Positions 33,445 through 41,377 of a stretch of 64,000 nt of DNA are shown piece after piece. Position 1 is the first letter of the stretch. Each line of letters starts with the position of its first letter. The DNA comes from Bilifractor sp002394235 (GTDB lineage: Bacteria > Bacillota > Clostridia > Lachnospirales > Lachnospiraceae): NCBI RefSeq assembly GCF_052118845.1, contig NZ_JBQKGJ010000006.1:95817-159816 (forward strand). The letters are read 5' to 3'. The notes under the pieces were generated by a model. The model saw nothing but the letters and a program-made list of their open reading frames with translations, searched no databases and was not told where the DNA came from. The position numbers were made by a program, and so were the translations under genes.

Positions 33445-33615
33445 GCTCTTCGAAAACGCAGACAGGATCGTCACGCGCGAAGCGTGTGAAAGAGACTGGA
33501 TGCGATTTCGAAGGCAACAGGTATGAGCGTGAAGCCGTGTGAAACACGGCGAAAACGCGAATGCCTGTAGGATTGCGGGAGTGCGAAGCACGGAGCAATC
33601 CGTAGCTTATACAGT
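33437..33615 (+). repeat. Terminal-inverted-repeat structured element, copy 2
   Basis: ACTGTATAAGCT (33437-33448) and AGCTTATACAGT (33604-33615) are perfect 12-base terminal inverted repeats. Arm 1: CTTCGAAAACGCA/TGCGATTTCGAAG with tip CACGC-GCGAA-GCGTG. Arm 2: CAGGTAT/ATGCCTG, tandem GA/GA, GCG/CGC, then GCCGTGT-GAA-ACACGGC. Arm 3: GGATTGC/GCAATCC enclosing GTGC-GAA-GCAC. The left repeat overlaps the last codons and stop of hisS. The left end (ATAAGCTCTTCGAAGACGCAG) recurs at 33622 after the right end. Confidence 0.92.
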
Positions 33616-33682
33616 TATTAAATAAGCTCTTCGAAGACGCAGACAGAATCTGATATAAAAGAAAATAAGGAGACAATTAACC

Positions 33683-35473
33683 ATGGCGGAAAGTATGAAG
33701 GGAATGAAACGAACCTGCAGAGCTGCGGAGGTCACTGCGGATATGATCGGCAGCGAAGTGACTCTGATGGGCTGGGTACAGAAGAGCCGCAACAAGGGCG
33801 GTATTATTTTCGTGGACCTCAGAGATCGTTCCGGAATCATGCAGCTGATTTTTGACAGTAAGGAGACCGAGGAGGAGTGCTTCAGCAAGGCGACAAAGCT
33901 CCGGTCGGAATTTGTAATTGCGGTAAGGGGAACCGTCCGGAAACGTGAGGGAGCGGTGAATGAGAAGCTTGCGACCGGATCGATGGAGGTTCTCGTCAAT
34001 TACCTGAGAATTCTGGCAGAGTCCGAGACACCGCCATTTCCGATCGAGGAGAACAGCAAGACGAAGGATGAGATTCGTCTTGCTCATCGATATCTCGACC
34101 TTCGTCGACCGGATCTCCAGAGAAATATGAAGCTTCGTTCCGATGTGGCTTATTATACACGTGAGTTTTTCCACGATGAAGGATTCATGGAGATCGAGAC
34201 GCCTATGCTTGGCAAGAGTACCCCTGAGGGTGCCCGTGACTACCTCGTTCCGAGCCGGATTCATCCCGGAAGTTTTTATGCGCTGCCGCAGTCTCCACAG
34301 CTGTTCAAGCAGCTTCTGATGTGCTCAGGGTATGACCGGTATATTCAGCTAGCCAGGTGTTTCCGTGATGAGGATCTTCGTGCGGACCGCCAGCCGGAGT
34401 TCACACAGATCGATATGGAGCTGTCCTTCGTAGATGTGGATGATGTCATCGATGTCAATGAAAGATATCTGAAATACCTGTTCAAGAAGACGCTGAATGT
34501 TGATGTTCCAACACCTATCCCGAGAATGACCTGGATTGAGGCGATGAACCGCTTTGGGTCAGATAAGCCGGATGTCCGCTTCGGTCTTGAGCTTGTGGAT
34601 GTGTCAGAGGTTGTAAAAGATTTTGACTTTGCGGTATTTAAAAACGCTCTGGCGTTGAAGGATGGTTCGGTTCGCGGCATCAATGTCAAGGGACAGGGCA
34701 ACATGGGACGCAAGCAGATCGACAAGCTTGCCGAGATGGCAAAGGGCATGGGCGCAGGCGGTCTGGCATATATTCAGCTGAAGGACGATGGAACAGTGAA
34801 ATCCTCCTTCTCGAAATTTATGACGGAAGATCAGGAAGCGGCTCTGATTGGCGCAATGAAGGGTGAAAAGGGTGACCTTCTGCTCTTTGCGGCGGACCGC
34901 AACAAGATTGTGTGGAATGTGCTTGGACAGCTTCGCCTGCATTTCCGTGATGAGCTGGGGCTCACCAGGAAGGATGATTTCCGTTTCCTTTGGATTGTTG
35001 AGTTCCCGCTTCTGGAGTGGTCTGATGAGGAGAACCGCTTTATGGCGATGCACCATCCCTTTACCATGCCGATGGAGGAGGACTGGGACAAGATCGATTC
35101 CGATCCGGGTTCCGTCCGCGCGAAGGCGTATGATATCACGCTGAACGGCAATGAGATCGGCGGAGGCTCTGTCCGGATTCACCAGAACGACATTCAGGAA
35201 AAGATGTTCGAGGTCCTCGGTTTCACGAAAGAACGCGCATGGGAGAATTTCAAGTTCCTGCTTACTGCGTTCAAGTACGGCGTTCCGCCGCATGCAGGTC
35301 TGGCATACGGACTTGACCGTCTCGTCATGCTGATGGCGCAGGCGGATACCATCCGCGACGTTATCGCGTTCCCGAAGGTTAAGGACGCATCCGATCTCAT
35401 GACCGAGGCACCTTCCAGAGTGGATCAGAAGCAGCTGGATGAGCTGGGACTGGAGATTCCTGCGGAAGAATAA
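33683..35473 (+). CDS. aspS: Aspartyl-tRNA synthetase
   Basis: AspRS charges tRNA-Asp. The 596-residue bacterial-type enzyme has an N-terminal OB fold (GWVQKSRNKGGIIFVDLRDR), class II motif 2 (RCFRDEDLRADRQPEFTQID), quoted here within 20 residues, a GAD insertion domain, and motif 3 (GLAYGLDRLVMLM). AAGGAG lies about ten bases before the ATG. The order hisS-aspS is standard for Firmicutes; here the structured element separates them by 238 bases. A strong terminator follows. Confidence 0.97.
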   Translation: MAESMKGMKRTCRAAEVTADMIGSEVTLMGWVQKSRNKGGIIFVDLRDRSGIMQLIFDSKETEEECFSKATKLRSEFVIAVRGTVRKREGAVNEKLATGSMEVLVNYLRILAESETPPFPIEENSKTKDEIRLAHRYLDLRRPDLQRNMKLRSDVAYYTREFFHDEGFMEIETPMLGKSTPEGARDYLVPSRIHPGSFYALPQSPQLFKQLLMCSGYDRYIQLARCFRDEDLRADRQPEFTQIDMELSFVDVDDVIDVNERYLKYLFKKTLNVDVPTPIPRMTWIEAMNRFGSDKPDVRFGLELVDVSEVVKDFDFAVFKNALALKDGSVRGINVKGQGNMGRKQIDKLAEMAKGMGAGGLAYIQLKDDGTVKSSFSKFMTEDQEAALIGAMKGEKGDLLLFAADRNKIVWNVLGQLRLHFRDELGLTRKDDFRFLWIVEFPLLEWSDEENRFMAMHHPFTMPMEEDWDKIDSDPGSVRAKAYDITLNGNEIGGGSVRIHQNDIQEKMFEVLGFTKERAWENFKFLLTAFKYGVPPHAGLAYGLDRLVMLMAQADTIRDVIAFPKVKDASDLMTEAPSRVDQKQLDELGLEIPAEE

Positions 35474-35552
35474 CCGACGGGAAGCCGGGCATGGGTTCTG
35501 GCAGATACCCGCCCTGACCCGGCCATATCATGGTTATCATTTGAACAGTCAC

Positions 35553-35607
35553 AGACCGCTGGATTCGCGCCGGCTGCAAACCGGGGCCGATCCAGCGGTC
35601 TTTTTCT
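35553..35607 (+). terminator. Strong intrinsic terminator after aspS
   Basis: AGACCGCTGGAT (35553-35564) pairs perfectly with ATCCAGCGGTCT (35590-35601), followed by TTTTCTT. Confidence 0.95.
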
Positions 35608-35639
35608 TGACATCATGTGTACTGCGTTATATAGTACAC
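35607..35639 (+). promoter_or_regulatory. Promoter and YtrA-type operator of the export cluster
   Basis: TTGACA (35607-35612) and TATAGT (35630-35635) are 17 bases apart. GTGTACT (35617-35623) and AGTACAC (35633-35639) form an inverted repeat that spans the spacer and the -10 box. This matches the GTGTACT-type palindromes bound by YtrA-subfamily GntR repressors, so autorepression by the next gene product is likely. Confidence 0.85.
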
Positions 35640-35680
35640 AGTATACAGAGACTTTTTCTGAGGCGGAAGGAGGGAAAGCT

Positions 35681-36055
35681 TTGATTGCGATTGACTACCA
35701 GGATCGGCGTCCGATCTATGAGCAGATCGCGGATTACTACGAGATGCTGATTATTAAGGGCGTTCTGGCGCCGGATGAGAAGATTTCTTCCGTGCGGCAG
35801 CTGGCGCAGGAGTTGTCGATTAATCCGAATACAATTCAGAAGGCCTATGCGGTGCTGGAGAAAGAGGGTTACATTTACACGGTGAAGGGACGAGGAAACT
35901 TCGTTTCCGGCAATCCGTCTTCTCTGGCGGAGCGAAAGCAAAATATCTGGAAGGACAAGATGAAGGAATGTCTGAAGGAAGGCAGAGAGCTTGGGGTCGA
36001 CCGGGAAGGCTGTACCCGACTTGTCGATGAAATCTTTGGAGGGGTACAGGAATGA
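35681..36055 (+). CDS. GntR-family (YtrA subfamily) transcriptional regulator
   Basis: This short GntR protein of 124 residues has a winged helix-turn-helix (RPIYEQIADYYEMLIIKG; LAQELSINPNTIQKAYAVLE) and only a brief C-terminal dimerisation tail, the hallmark of the YtrA subfamily that controls ABC transporter operons. The start is TTG 35681 with AAGGAGGG six bases upstream; the longer frame from 35615 would begin inside the promoter. Its stop overlaps the ATPase ATG (ATGA). In this subfamily the repressor is usually relieved by cell-envelope antibiotics or metabolites; the signal here is unknown. Confidence 0.92.
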   Translation: MIAIDYQDRRPIYEQIADYYEMLIIKGVLAPDEKISSVRQLAQELSINPNTIQKAYAVLEKEGYIYTVKGRGNFVSGNPSSLAERKQNIWKDKMKECLKEGRELGVDREGCTRLVDEIFGGVQE

Positions 36056-36954
36056 TCGAGTTAATAAATGTGTCAAAGAAGTTCCAGGACGTTCAGGCTC
36101 TCCGGGAGGTTACGTCCGCTATTAATAAGGGAGAGGTCTTCGGACTGGTAGGAACGAACGGTTCAGGCAAGAGTACTCTGCTTCGCATGATCGCCGGAGT
36201 GCTGAAGCAGGATACAGGAGAAATCCTTATTGACGGTATTCCGGTGTGGGACAATCCGGCGGCAAAGGCTGACGTCTGCTTTATTCCGGATCTCAGCTAC
36301 TTCCCGGTGAATGCAACGCCGGTCACAATGACCAGCATCTGGAAAACCATTTATCCGGATTTTCAGGAAAAGCGGTTTCTGGAACTTCTCAGCAAAATCG
36401 GGATGGACAAGAAACGCAGAATCAACGCATTTTCCAAAGGAATGAAGAAGCAGCTGTCCCTGTTTCTCGGTATCTGTTCCGGTACAAAATACCTTCTCTG
36501 CGACGAGACCTTCGACGGGCTGGATCCTGTCGTCCGTCAGGCAGTCAAGGGACTTCTGGCTTCGGAGATTCTGGACCGGGAATTTGTCCCCGTGATTGCC
36601 TCGCATAATCTGCGGGAGATGGAAGACATCTGCGACCATGTAGGACTTTTACATCATGGAAAGCTTCTCCTGTCCAGTGCCCTCGATGACATGAAATTCA
36701 ACATGCAGAAGGTGCAGGTTGTCCTGAGAGATCCCATGATGGAAGAAGAGCTGAAATCACGTCTCGATGTGATTCTGAGTGAGAAGAGAGGCTCAATTCT
36801 CACGATTGTTGCCAGAGGATCTTACCAGAATGTCATGGATATCATTGAAAGAATGAATCCGATCTTCGCGGAGAATCTGCCGCTGACACTGGAGGAGATC
36901 TTTATTACAGAAACGGAGGTGGCCGGGTATGATGTTCGAAGCATTCATTCATAA
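36052..36954 (+). CDS. ABC transporter ATP-binding protein
   Basis: This ATPase partners the permease encoded immediately downstream. Walker A is GTNGSGKST, the signature region is AFSKGMKKQLSL (FSKGM in place of LSGGQ, common in the YtrB/EcsA-type group), Walker B is YLLCDETFDGLD, with a Thr-Phe in place of the usual Pro after Glu, and the switch histidine is in IASHNLREME. A C-terminal domain of about 80 residues follows the core. Translation is coupled to the regulator by ATGA, and its end overlaps the permease gene by 26 bases. Confidence 0.92.
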   Translation: MIELINVSKKFQDVQALREVTSAINKGEVFGLVGTNGSGKSTLLRMIAGVLKQDTGEILIDGIPVWDNPAAKADVCFIPDLSYFPVNATPVTMTSIWKTIYPDFQEKRFLELLSKIGMDKKRRINAFSKGMKKQLSLFLGICSGTKYLLCDETFDGLDPVVRQAVKGLLASEILDREFVPVIASHNLREMEDICDHVGLLHHGKLLLSSALDDMKFNMQKVQVVLRDPMMEEELKSRLDVILSEKRGSILTIVARGSYQNVMDIIERMNPIFAENLPLTLEEIFITETEVAGYDVRSIHS

Positions 36955-39100
36955 ACAGAAATCCATGCGGGCGTCTGCCGGGAGAAGAAATCCCGATCGG
37001 AAAATCAGCCTCGTTCGGTTTATACGGCAGGAGGTCAGCCTCTCTTACTGGCTCCCGGTGCTGATCTCTGTGATTGCGTTTTTTGAATATCCGATGCGTC
37101 TGTATCTGGTTCTGAACATCAACAATCTATATGCCGAGAAAGGGAAAAACTATGCGGAGATGATCCGTTCCCTCCGGATAAAGGCACTTGAGTCAAGCCT
37201 TGGATCGGGTGACATTCCTACGATTCTTTCCGTCGGCGTTGCCGCACTCCTGTGTGCCTGCACGATGTTTTATTTTCTGGATTCAAGGGAGAGAACTGAT
37301 TTTTACCACAGCCTGGCGCTTACCCGCAATGAGCTGTATTGTGTGAAGTTTGCGGCAGGATGGCTTGCGGCGGCAGTCCCATATCTCGTGAATGTGTTCG
37401 GCGGATATTTCCTGTTCGGGGGAGTCTACGGGCTTCTGACCCGGGATACGCTCCGGACGGTGGCGGGATCGGCGCTGTTCTTCCTCCTGGCTTTTTCTGC
37501 AATTTATGGGGTCTGCATCCTCGCGATGATTCTGACCGGAAGACTTCTGACAGGACTTCTGACGGGAATATTTTTTCTGGGATACGGGCCGACATGCTTC
37601 TATCTGATCAGTTCACTGATTCTGGAAAAATTCGTGACATACAGCAGCTATACAGATAGAGGCGGCAATGTGATCTGGCTTCTGTCCCCGTTTTCGCTGA
37701 TGTGGCTGAGAAGTGACAGACTGTCCTCTCTTTTCGGAGCATTGCTTCCGGATCGGGTACATTCTCTGCTTCTTCCGGGTCTTTTCCTGACGGGATACTT
37801 CATTTTTTCAGTCATACTCGGATTGCTTCTGTACAGAAGGAGACGTTCGGAGGCAGCGGAAAATTCTCTCTGCTACCATGGCTTCGGGGCATGTGTAAAG
37901 CTTCTGGTAAGCGTTCCGGGCGGAATCGCGTTTGGAGCGCTGCTCTCGAGAAGCACGGACAGCAGCAGTGTGAGCTGGGTTGTGTTCTCTGTGATCGGAG
38001 TCTTTCTGATCAATGGCATCATCGAATTTATCTACAGCAGAGATCTGAAGAGTATTCCGAGACACTGGGTCTCCCTTGCCGCGGAGTATGCCGGAACAGC
38101 CCTGCTTCTCGCACTCATGATCGTAAATCCCTTTGGATATGACAGCTGGCTTCCGGAAACAGATCAGATTCTGTCGATGTCAATGATCCCATGCAGTGAC
38201 GGAATCCGTATTCTCGGTGAGTACAGCTATTGGGATATGAGTCAGAATGCCATACCCATGCTGAAGAAAACGGAGACTGGAGATTTTATGTCCATCTATA
38301 CGCTGGCGGAAGAGGGCGTGAAAAATGCGGAACAGGCAGGGGAGACAGAGTATGTTCCAAATATCTGTGTCATGTTCCATATGAAAAACGGCGGCGTTGT
38401 ATACCGGCAGTATCAGGTGTCGGATAAGGCACTCCGGAAGGCAGAGAACGTGCTTTCGGCGGATTCTTCCTGGAGGAAGAATAATTATCCTGCCAATTTT
38501 GTGGATCCGTCCGCGATTGAAAGCGTTGAAATCTGTCCGTGGGAGATCGCGAAAGGCCCGGGGACGACACCGGATCTGTCTCAGGAGGAAATCCATGACC
38601 TGATTCAGGCGTTGAGAGACGATTCCAACGCAACGGATCTCACGGCGATTCAAAAGCAGGAACCTGTTGGTACCCTTCGGTTCACACCGAAGGACTGGTC
38701 CGATGGGATTTCCATTGATGGCAGACAGATGGATGTATATGAGCTGTATCTCTATCCGGAATACTGCAGGACATTGGAATTTCTGAAGAATCACGGCATC
38801 AATCTGTTGAAGGGCTCATCCGGAGACGAGGAGGGAATCAGCAGCGACATCCTGTCCGTGGATATACAGAGCGGAGAGAACAGTTATCTGCTGACGGATC
38901 CTGATGAAATTTCAGATTTTCTTCAGCATGTCACACAGATCCGCGGTTATTATACGGACGCAGAGGAAGACGGCTCCTGGTGGTACATGTCGGCTGCCTA
39001 TCAGGGCGAGCAGGACGACAGAACCGTCTACTTCAATCCGGACGATGAAGCTTTGAAGATCCTGAAAGAAAATAAAATATCGGATCAGAATGCGCAGTGA
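36929..39100 (+). CDS. ABC transporter permease with large extracytoplasmic C-terminal region
   Basis: This 723-residue membrane protein is a likely permease of the ATPase encoded just before it. The N-terminal half has about ten hydrophobic segments with an ABC-2-like arrangement (EVSLSYWLPVLISVIAFFEY; 'FYHSLALTRNELYCVKF'). From about residue 400 to the end it is soluble and acidic, with no further helix, and is probably extracytoplasmic. I do not recognise that domain. The start overlaps the ATPase end. The pairing of a short GntR regulator, an ATPase and a DUF-type permease is seen in other Firmicutes. Confidence 0.8.
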   Translation: MMFEAFIHKQKSMRASAGRRNPDRKISLVRFIRQEVSLSYWLPVLISVIAFFEYPMRLYLVLNINNLYAEKGKNYAEMIRSLRIKALESSLGSGDIPTILSVGVAALLCACTMFYFLDSRERTDFYHSLALTRNELYCVKFAAGWLAAAVPYLVNVFGGYFLFGGVYGLLTRDTLRTVAGSALFFLLAFSAIYGVCILAMILTGRLLTGLLTGIFFLGYGPTCFYLISSLILEKFVTYSSYTDRGGNVIWLLSPFSLMWLRSDRLSSLFGALLPDRVHSLLLPGLFLTGYFIFSVILGLLLYRRRRSEAAENSLCYHGFGACVKLLVSVPGGIAFGALLSRSTDSSSVSWVVFSVIGVFLINGIIEFIYSRDLKSIPRHWVSLAAEYAGTALLLALMIVNPFGYDSWLPETDQILSMSMIPCSDGIRILGEYSYWDMSQNAIPMLKKTETGDFMSIYTLAEEGVKNAEQAGETEYVPNICVMFHMKNGGVVYRQYQVSDKALRKAENVLSADSSWRKNNYPANFVDPSAIESVEICPWEIAKGPGTTPDLSQEEIHDLIQALRDDSNATDLTAIQKQEPVGTLRFTPKDWSDGISIDGRQMDVYELYLYPEYCRTLEFLKNHGINLLKGSSGDEEGISSDILSVDIQSGENSYLLTDPDEISDFLQHVTQIRGYYTDAEEDGSWWYMSAAYQGEQDDRTVYFNPDDEALKILKENKISDQNAQ

Positions 39101-39151
39101 ACCTGAAATGGTTCAGTTCAGCGCAGCCATTCGTAAAACGAAAGGAGCATT

Positions 39152-40579
39152 ATGAACAGGAAAAAAGCAGGCATTCTTGTGCTGATTATTGCCGCTGCGG
39201 GTGCTTTGACAGTCGGAGTCATCCGCATGCATGCAGCGAATAACAAAACGGATAAAACAGGAGAAACAGCGTACGTCGATCTGGTGTCAAACCTTGCTGA
39301 TACCGGATCGCTCGGAACGAACAACTACTATGCTGGTACGGTGGAGACGCAGGAAACCTGGTCTGTGAACAAGAACACGGACGCTGAGGTGAAGGACCTG
39401 AAGGTCGCCGTGGGACAGGAAGTGAAGAAGGGCGATGCACTTTTCACTTATGACACGACAAAATACCAGCAGGATCTGGAGCAGGCAAATATCGATCTTC
39501 AGAGGCTGAATAACGAGTATACCTCAATGGGACAGACAATCAGTCAGCTGACAAAGGAGAAGGCCTCCGCTTCGGCATCGGAGCAGGCGGATTATACCAT
39601 CCGGATTCAGGAACAGCAGCTCTCCCAGCAGCAGAAGCAACTCGATATCCAGAGCAAGCAGCAGGACATCCGGAAGCTGCAGGACAACATCAACAACGCG
39701 ACGGTGACCAGCCAGATGGACGGTGTGGTTAAGAGCATCAATGACGGAACATCAGCCTCTTCTGACGGTACGGATACCTCCTATATCACGATAATCAAAA
39801 CCGGAGACTACCGGGTGAAGGGCACCGTCAATGAACAGAATGTCGGAACGCTGTCCGAGGGGACGCCGGTCATTGTTCATTCCAGAGTGGACGATAGCAA
39901 AACCTGGAAGGGAACCATAAACAAAATTGACACCGAGAATACCGTCAGCAGCAATAACGATTATGGGTACAGCGGAGCGTCGTCTTCCGGAGGCACAAAC
40001 TATCCTTTTTATGTGCAACTCGAGAACAGCGATGGACTCATGCTGGGACAGCATGTATACATGCAGACGGATACCGGAAGCAAAGTGGATAAGAGCAAGG
40101 GAATCTGGATCGGTTCGTATATGGTCGATCAGTCTGATGAGAAACATCCCTTCGTATGGGCGGCAGGGAAGAACGGAAAGCTCGAGAAGCGTGAGGTAAA
40201 GCTGGGAGAGAGCGATGATACAACCGGAGAGGTGCAGATCACAGAGGGAATCACCATGGAGGATTCTCTGGCAATACCATCTCCGGATCTGAAGGAGGGC
40301 ATGGCAACAGCCCCGATGAGTGAGATGCCATCGGAATCCGGAACGGAAGGCGTGATGTCCTCGAGTTCGATTCCGCTCTCCGGAAATGACGTGATTTCCG
40401 GGAGCTACTACGACGATACGATTTCATCGTCAGAATATCGTGAGACCGAGAGCAGCAATAACCCGGAGCTGTCAGCGGCGCAGCAGGAAGCGGCGCAGGG
40501 ATCGGAGGGCGGATCAGAAGGATACGCTGACAGCACAGATGACGGACAGGTAGCCGGCGGCGCCGTTGCCGCAGACTGA
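39152..40579 (+). CDS. HlyD/MacA-like efflux adaptor subunit (first)
   Basis: A membrane-anchored adaptor that in Gram-positive bacteria works with MacB-type ABC exporters. A single N-terminal membrane helix (AGILVLIIAAAGALTVGVI) is followed by a lipoyl-like domain (VKDLKVAVGQEVKKGDALF), a long Gln-rich coiled coil (about 100-175), the second lipoyl half (ATVTSQMDGVVKSIN) and a beta-barrel. The C-terminal 100 residues are Ser/Glu/Gly-rich and low-complexity. It has 475 residues and lies 51 bases after the permease, 12 bases before the MacB-type ATPase. A second adaptor is encoded two genes later. Confidence 0.88.
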   Translation: MNRKKAGILVLIIAAAGALTVGVIRMHAANNKTDKTGETAYVDLVSNLADTGSLGTNNYYAGTVETQETWSVNKNTDAEVKDLKVAVGQEVKKGDALFTYDTTKYQQDLEQANIDLQRLNNEYTSMGQTISQLTKEKASASASEQADYTIRIQEQQLSQQQKQLDIQSKQQDIRKLQDNINNATVTSQMDGVVKSINDGTSASSDGTDTSYITIIKTGDYRVKGTVNEQNVGTLSEGTPVIVHSRVDDSKTWKGTINKIDTENTVSSNNDYGYSGASSSGGTNYPFYVQLENSDGLMLGQHVYMQTDTGSKVDKSKGIWIGSYMVDQSDEKHPFVWAAGKNGKLEKREVKLGESDDTTGEVQITEGITMEDSLAIPSPDLKEGMATAPMSEMPSESGTEGVMSSSSIPLSGNDVISGSYYDDTISSSEYRETESSNNPELSAAQQEAAQGSEGGSEGYADSTDDGQVAGGAVAAD

Positions 40580-40591
40580 GGAGGTGCCGAA

Positions 40592-41377
40592 ATGATCCTT
40601 GAATGCAGACATATCTATAAAAATTATATTCAGGGAAAGCTTGAAGTACCGGTTCTCAGGGATGTGAATTTTTCGATGGACGAGGGAGAATACGTGGCGG
40701 TCATGGGACCGTCCGGATCCGGAAAATCGACGCTGATGAACCTGATCGGCTGTCTGGATCAGCCGACCAGCGGTACGCTGATCCTGGACGGGAACGAAGT
40801 ATCGAAACTTTCGGATAATGAGCTCGCGGACCTGCGGCTGGCAAAAATCGGGTTTGTATTTCAGAACTTTCAGCTGCTGCCGTACATGACCGCGCTGGAG
40901 AATGTGGAACTGCCACTGACCTATGCCGGCCTGCCAAAGAAAAAAAGACGGGAGCTGGCGAAGGAGGCACTGGCCCGGGTTGGCCTGTCGGAGCGGGTGG
41001 ATTTCCGGCCAAATCAGCTCTCCGGTGGCCAGAAGCAGCGGACCGCGATTGCGCGCGCGATTGCGAACCGACCGAAAATTATTCTTGCGGATGAGCCTAC
41101 CGGTGCCCTGGATTCAAAATCCGGCAGTCAGGTCATGGATCTGTTTCAGGAGCTGAACCGGGAGGGATCCAGTATTCTGATGATCACGCATGATCCCGGA
41201 ATTGCGGCAAGGGCACAGAGACTCGTTGAGATCCGTGACGGCGTTCTATTTCTTCCCGGGCAGAAAGATCCTGTCGGGCATAGGGAAGAGAAAAGTGGTC
41301 AAAAAGAGGGGAAGATGTGGAAGGAAAGCGGACATACCGATGCAGGGGAAGGAGGGGATCCGGGCAATGAAGGCTAA
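40592..41377 (+). CDS. MacB/LolD-type ABC transporter ATP-binding protein
   Basis: A typical ATPase for FtsX/MacB-fold permeases. Walker A is GPSGSGKST, the Q-loop VFQNFQLLP, the signature LSGGQKQRTAIARAIA, Walker B ILADEPTGALD, and the switch MITHDPGIA. About 30 extra C-terminal residues, polar and low-complexity (REEKSGQKEGKMWKESGHTD), extend beyond the core. GAGGTG precedes the ATG. Its last 11 bases overlap the second adaptor gene. Partner permease is probably the product at 43635. Confidence 0.95.
   Translation: MILECRHIYKNYIQGKLEVPVLRDVNFSMDEGEYVAVMGPSGSGKSTLMNLIGCLDQPTSGTLILDGNEVSKLSDNELADLRLAKIGFVFQNFQLLPYMTALENVELPLTYAGLPKKKRRELAKEALARVGLSERVDFRPNQLSGGQKQRTAIARAIANRPKIILADEPTGALDSKSGSQVMDLFQELNREGSSILMITHDPGIAARAQRLVEIRDGVLFLPGQKDPVGHREEKSGQKEGKMWKESGHTDAGEGGDPGNEG

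Noticed and set aside
33437..33682. T-box leader for aspS or hisS
   Set aside because: No T-box sequence or specifier loop is present; the structure is explained by the repeat element.
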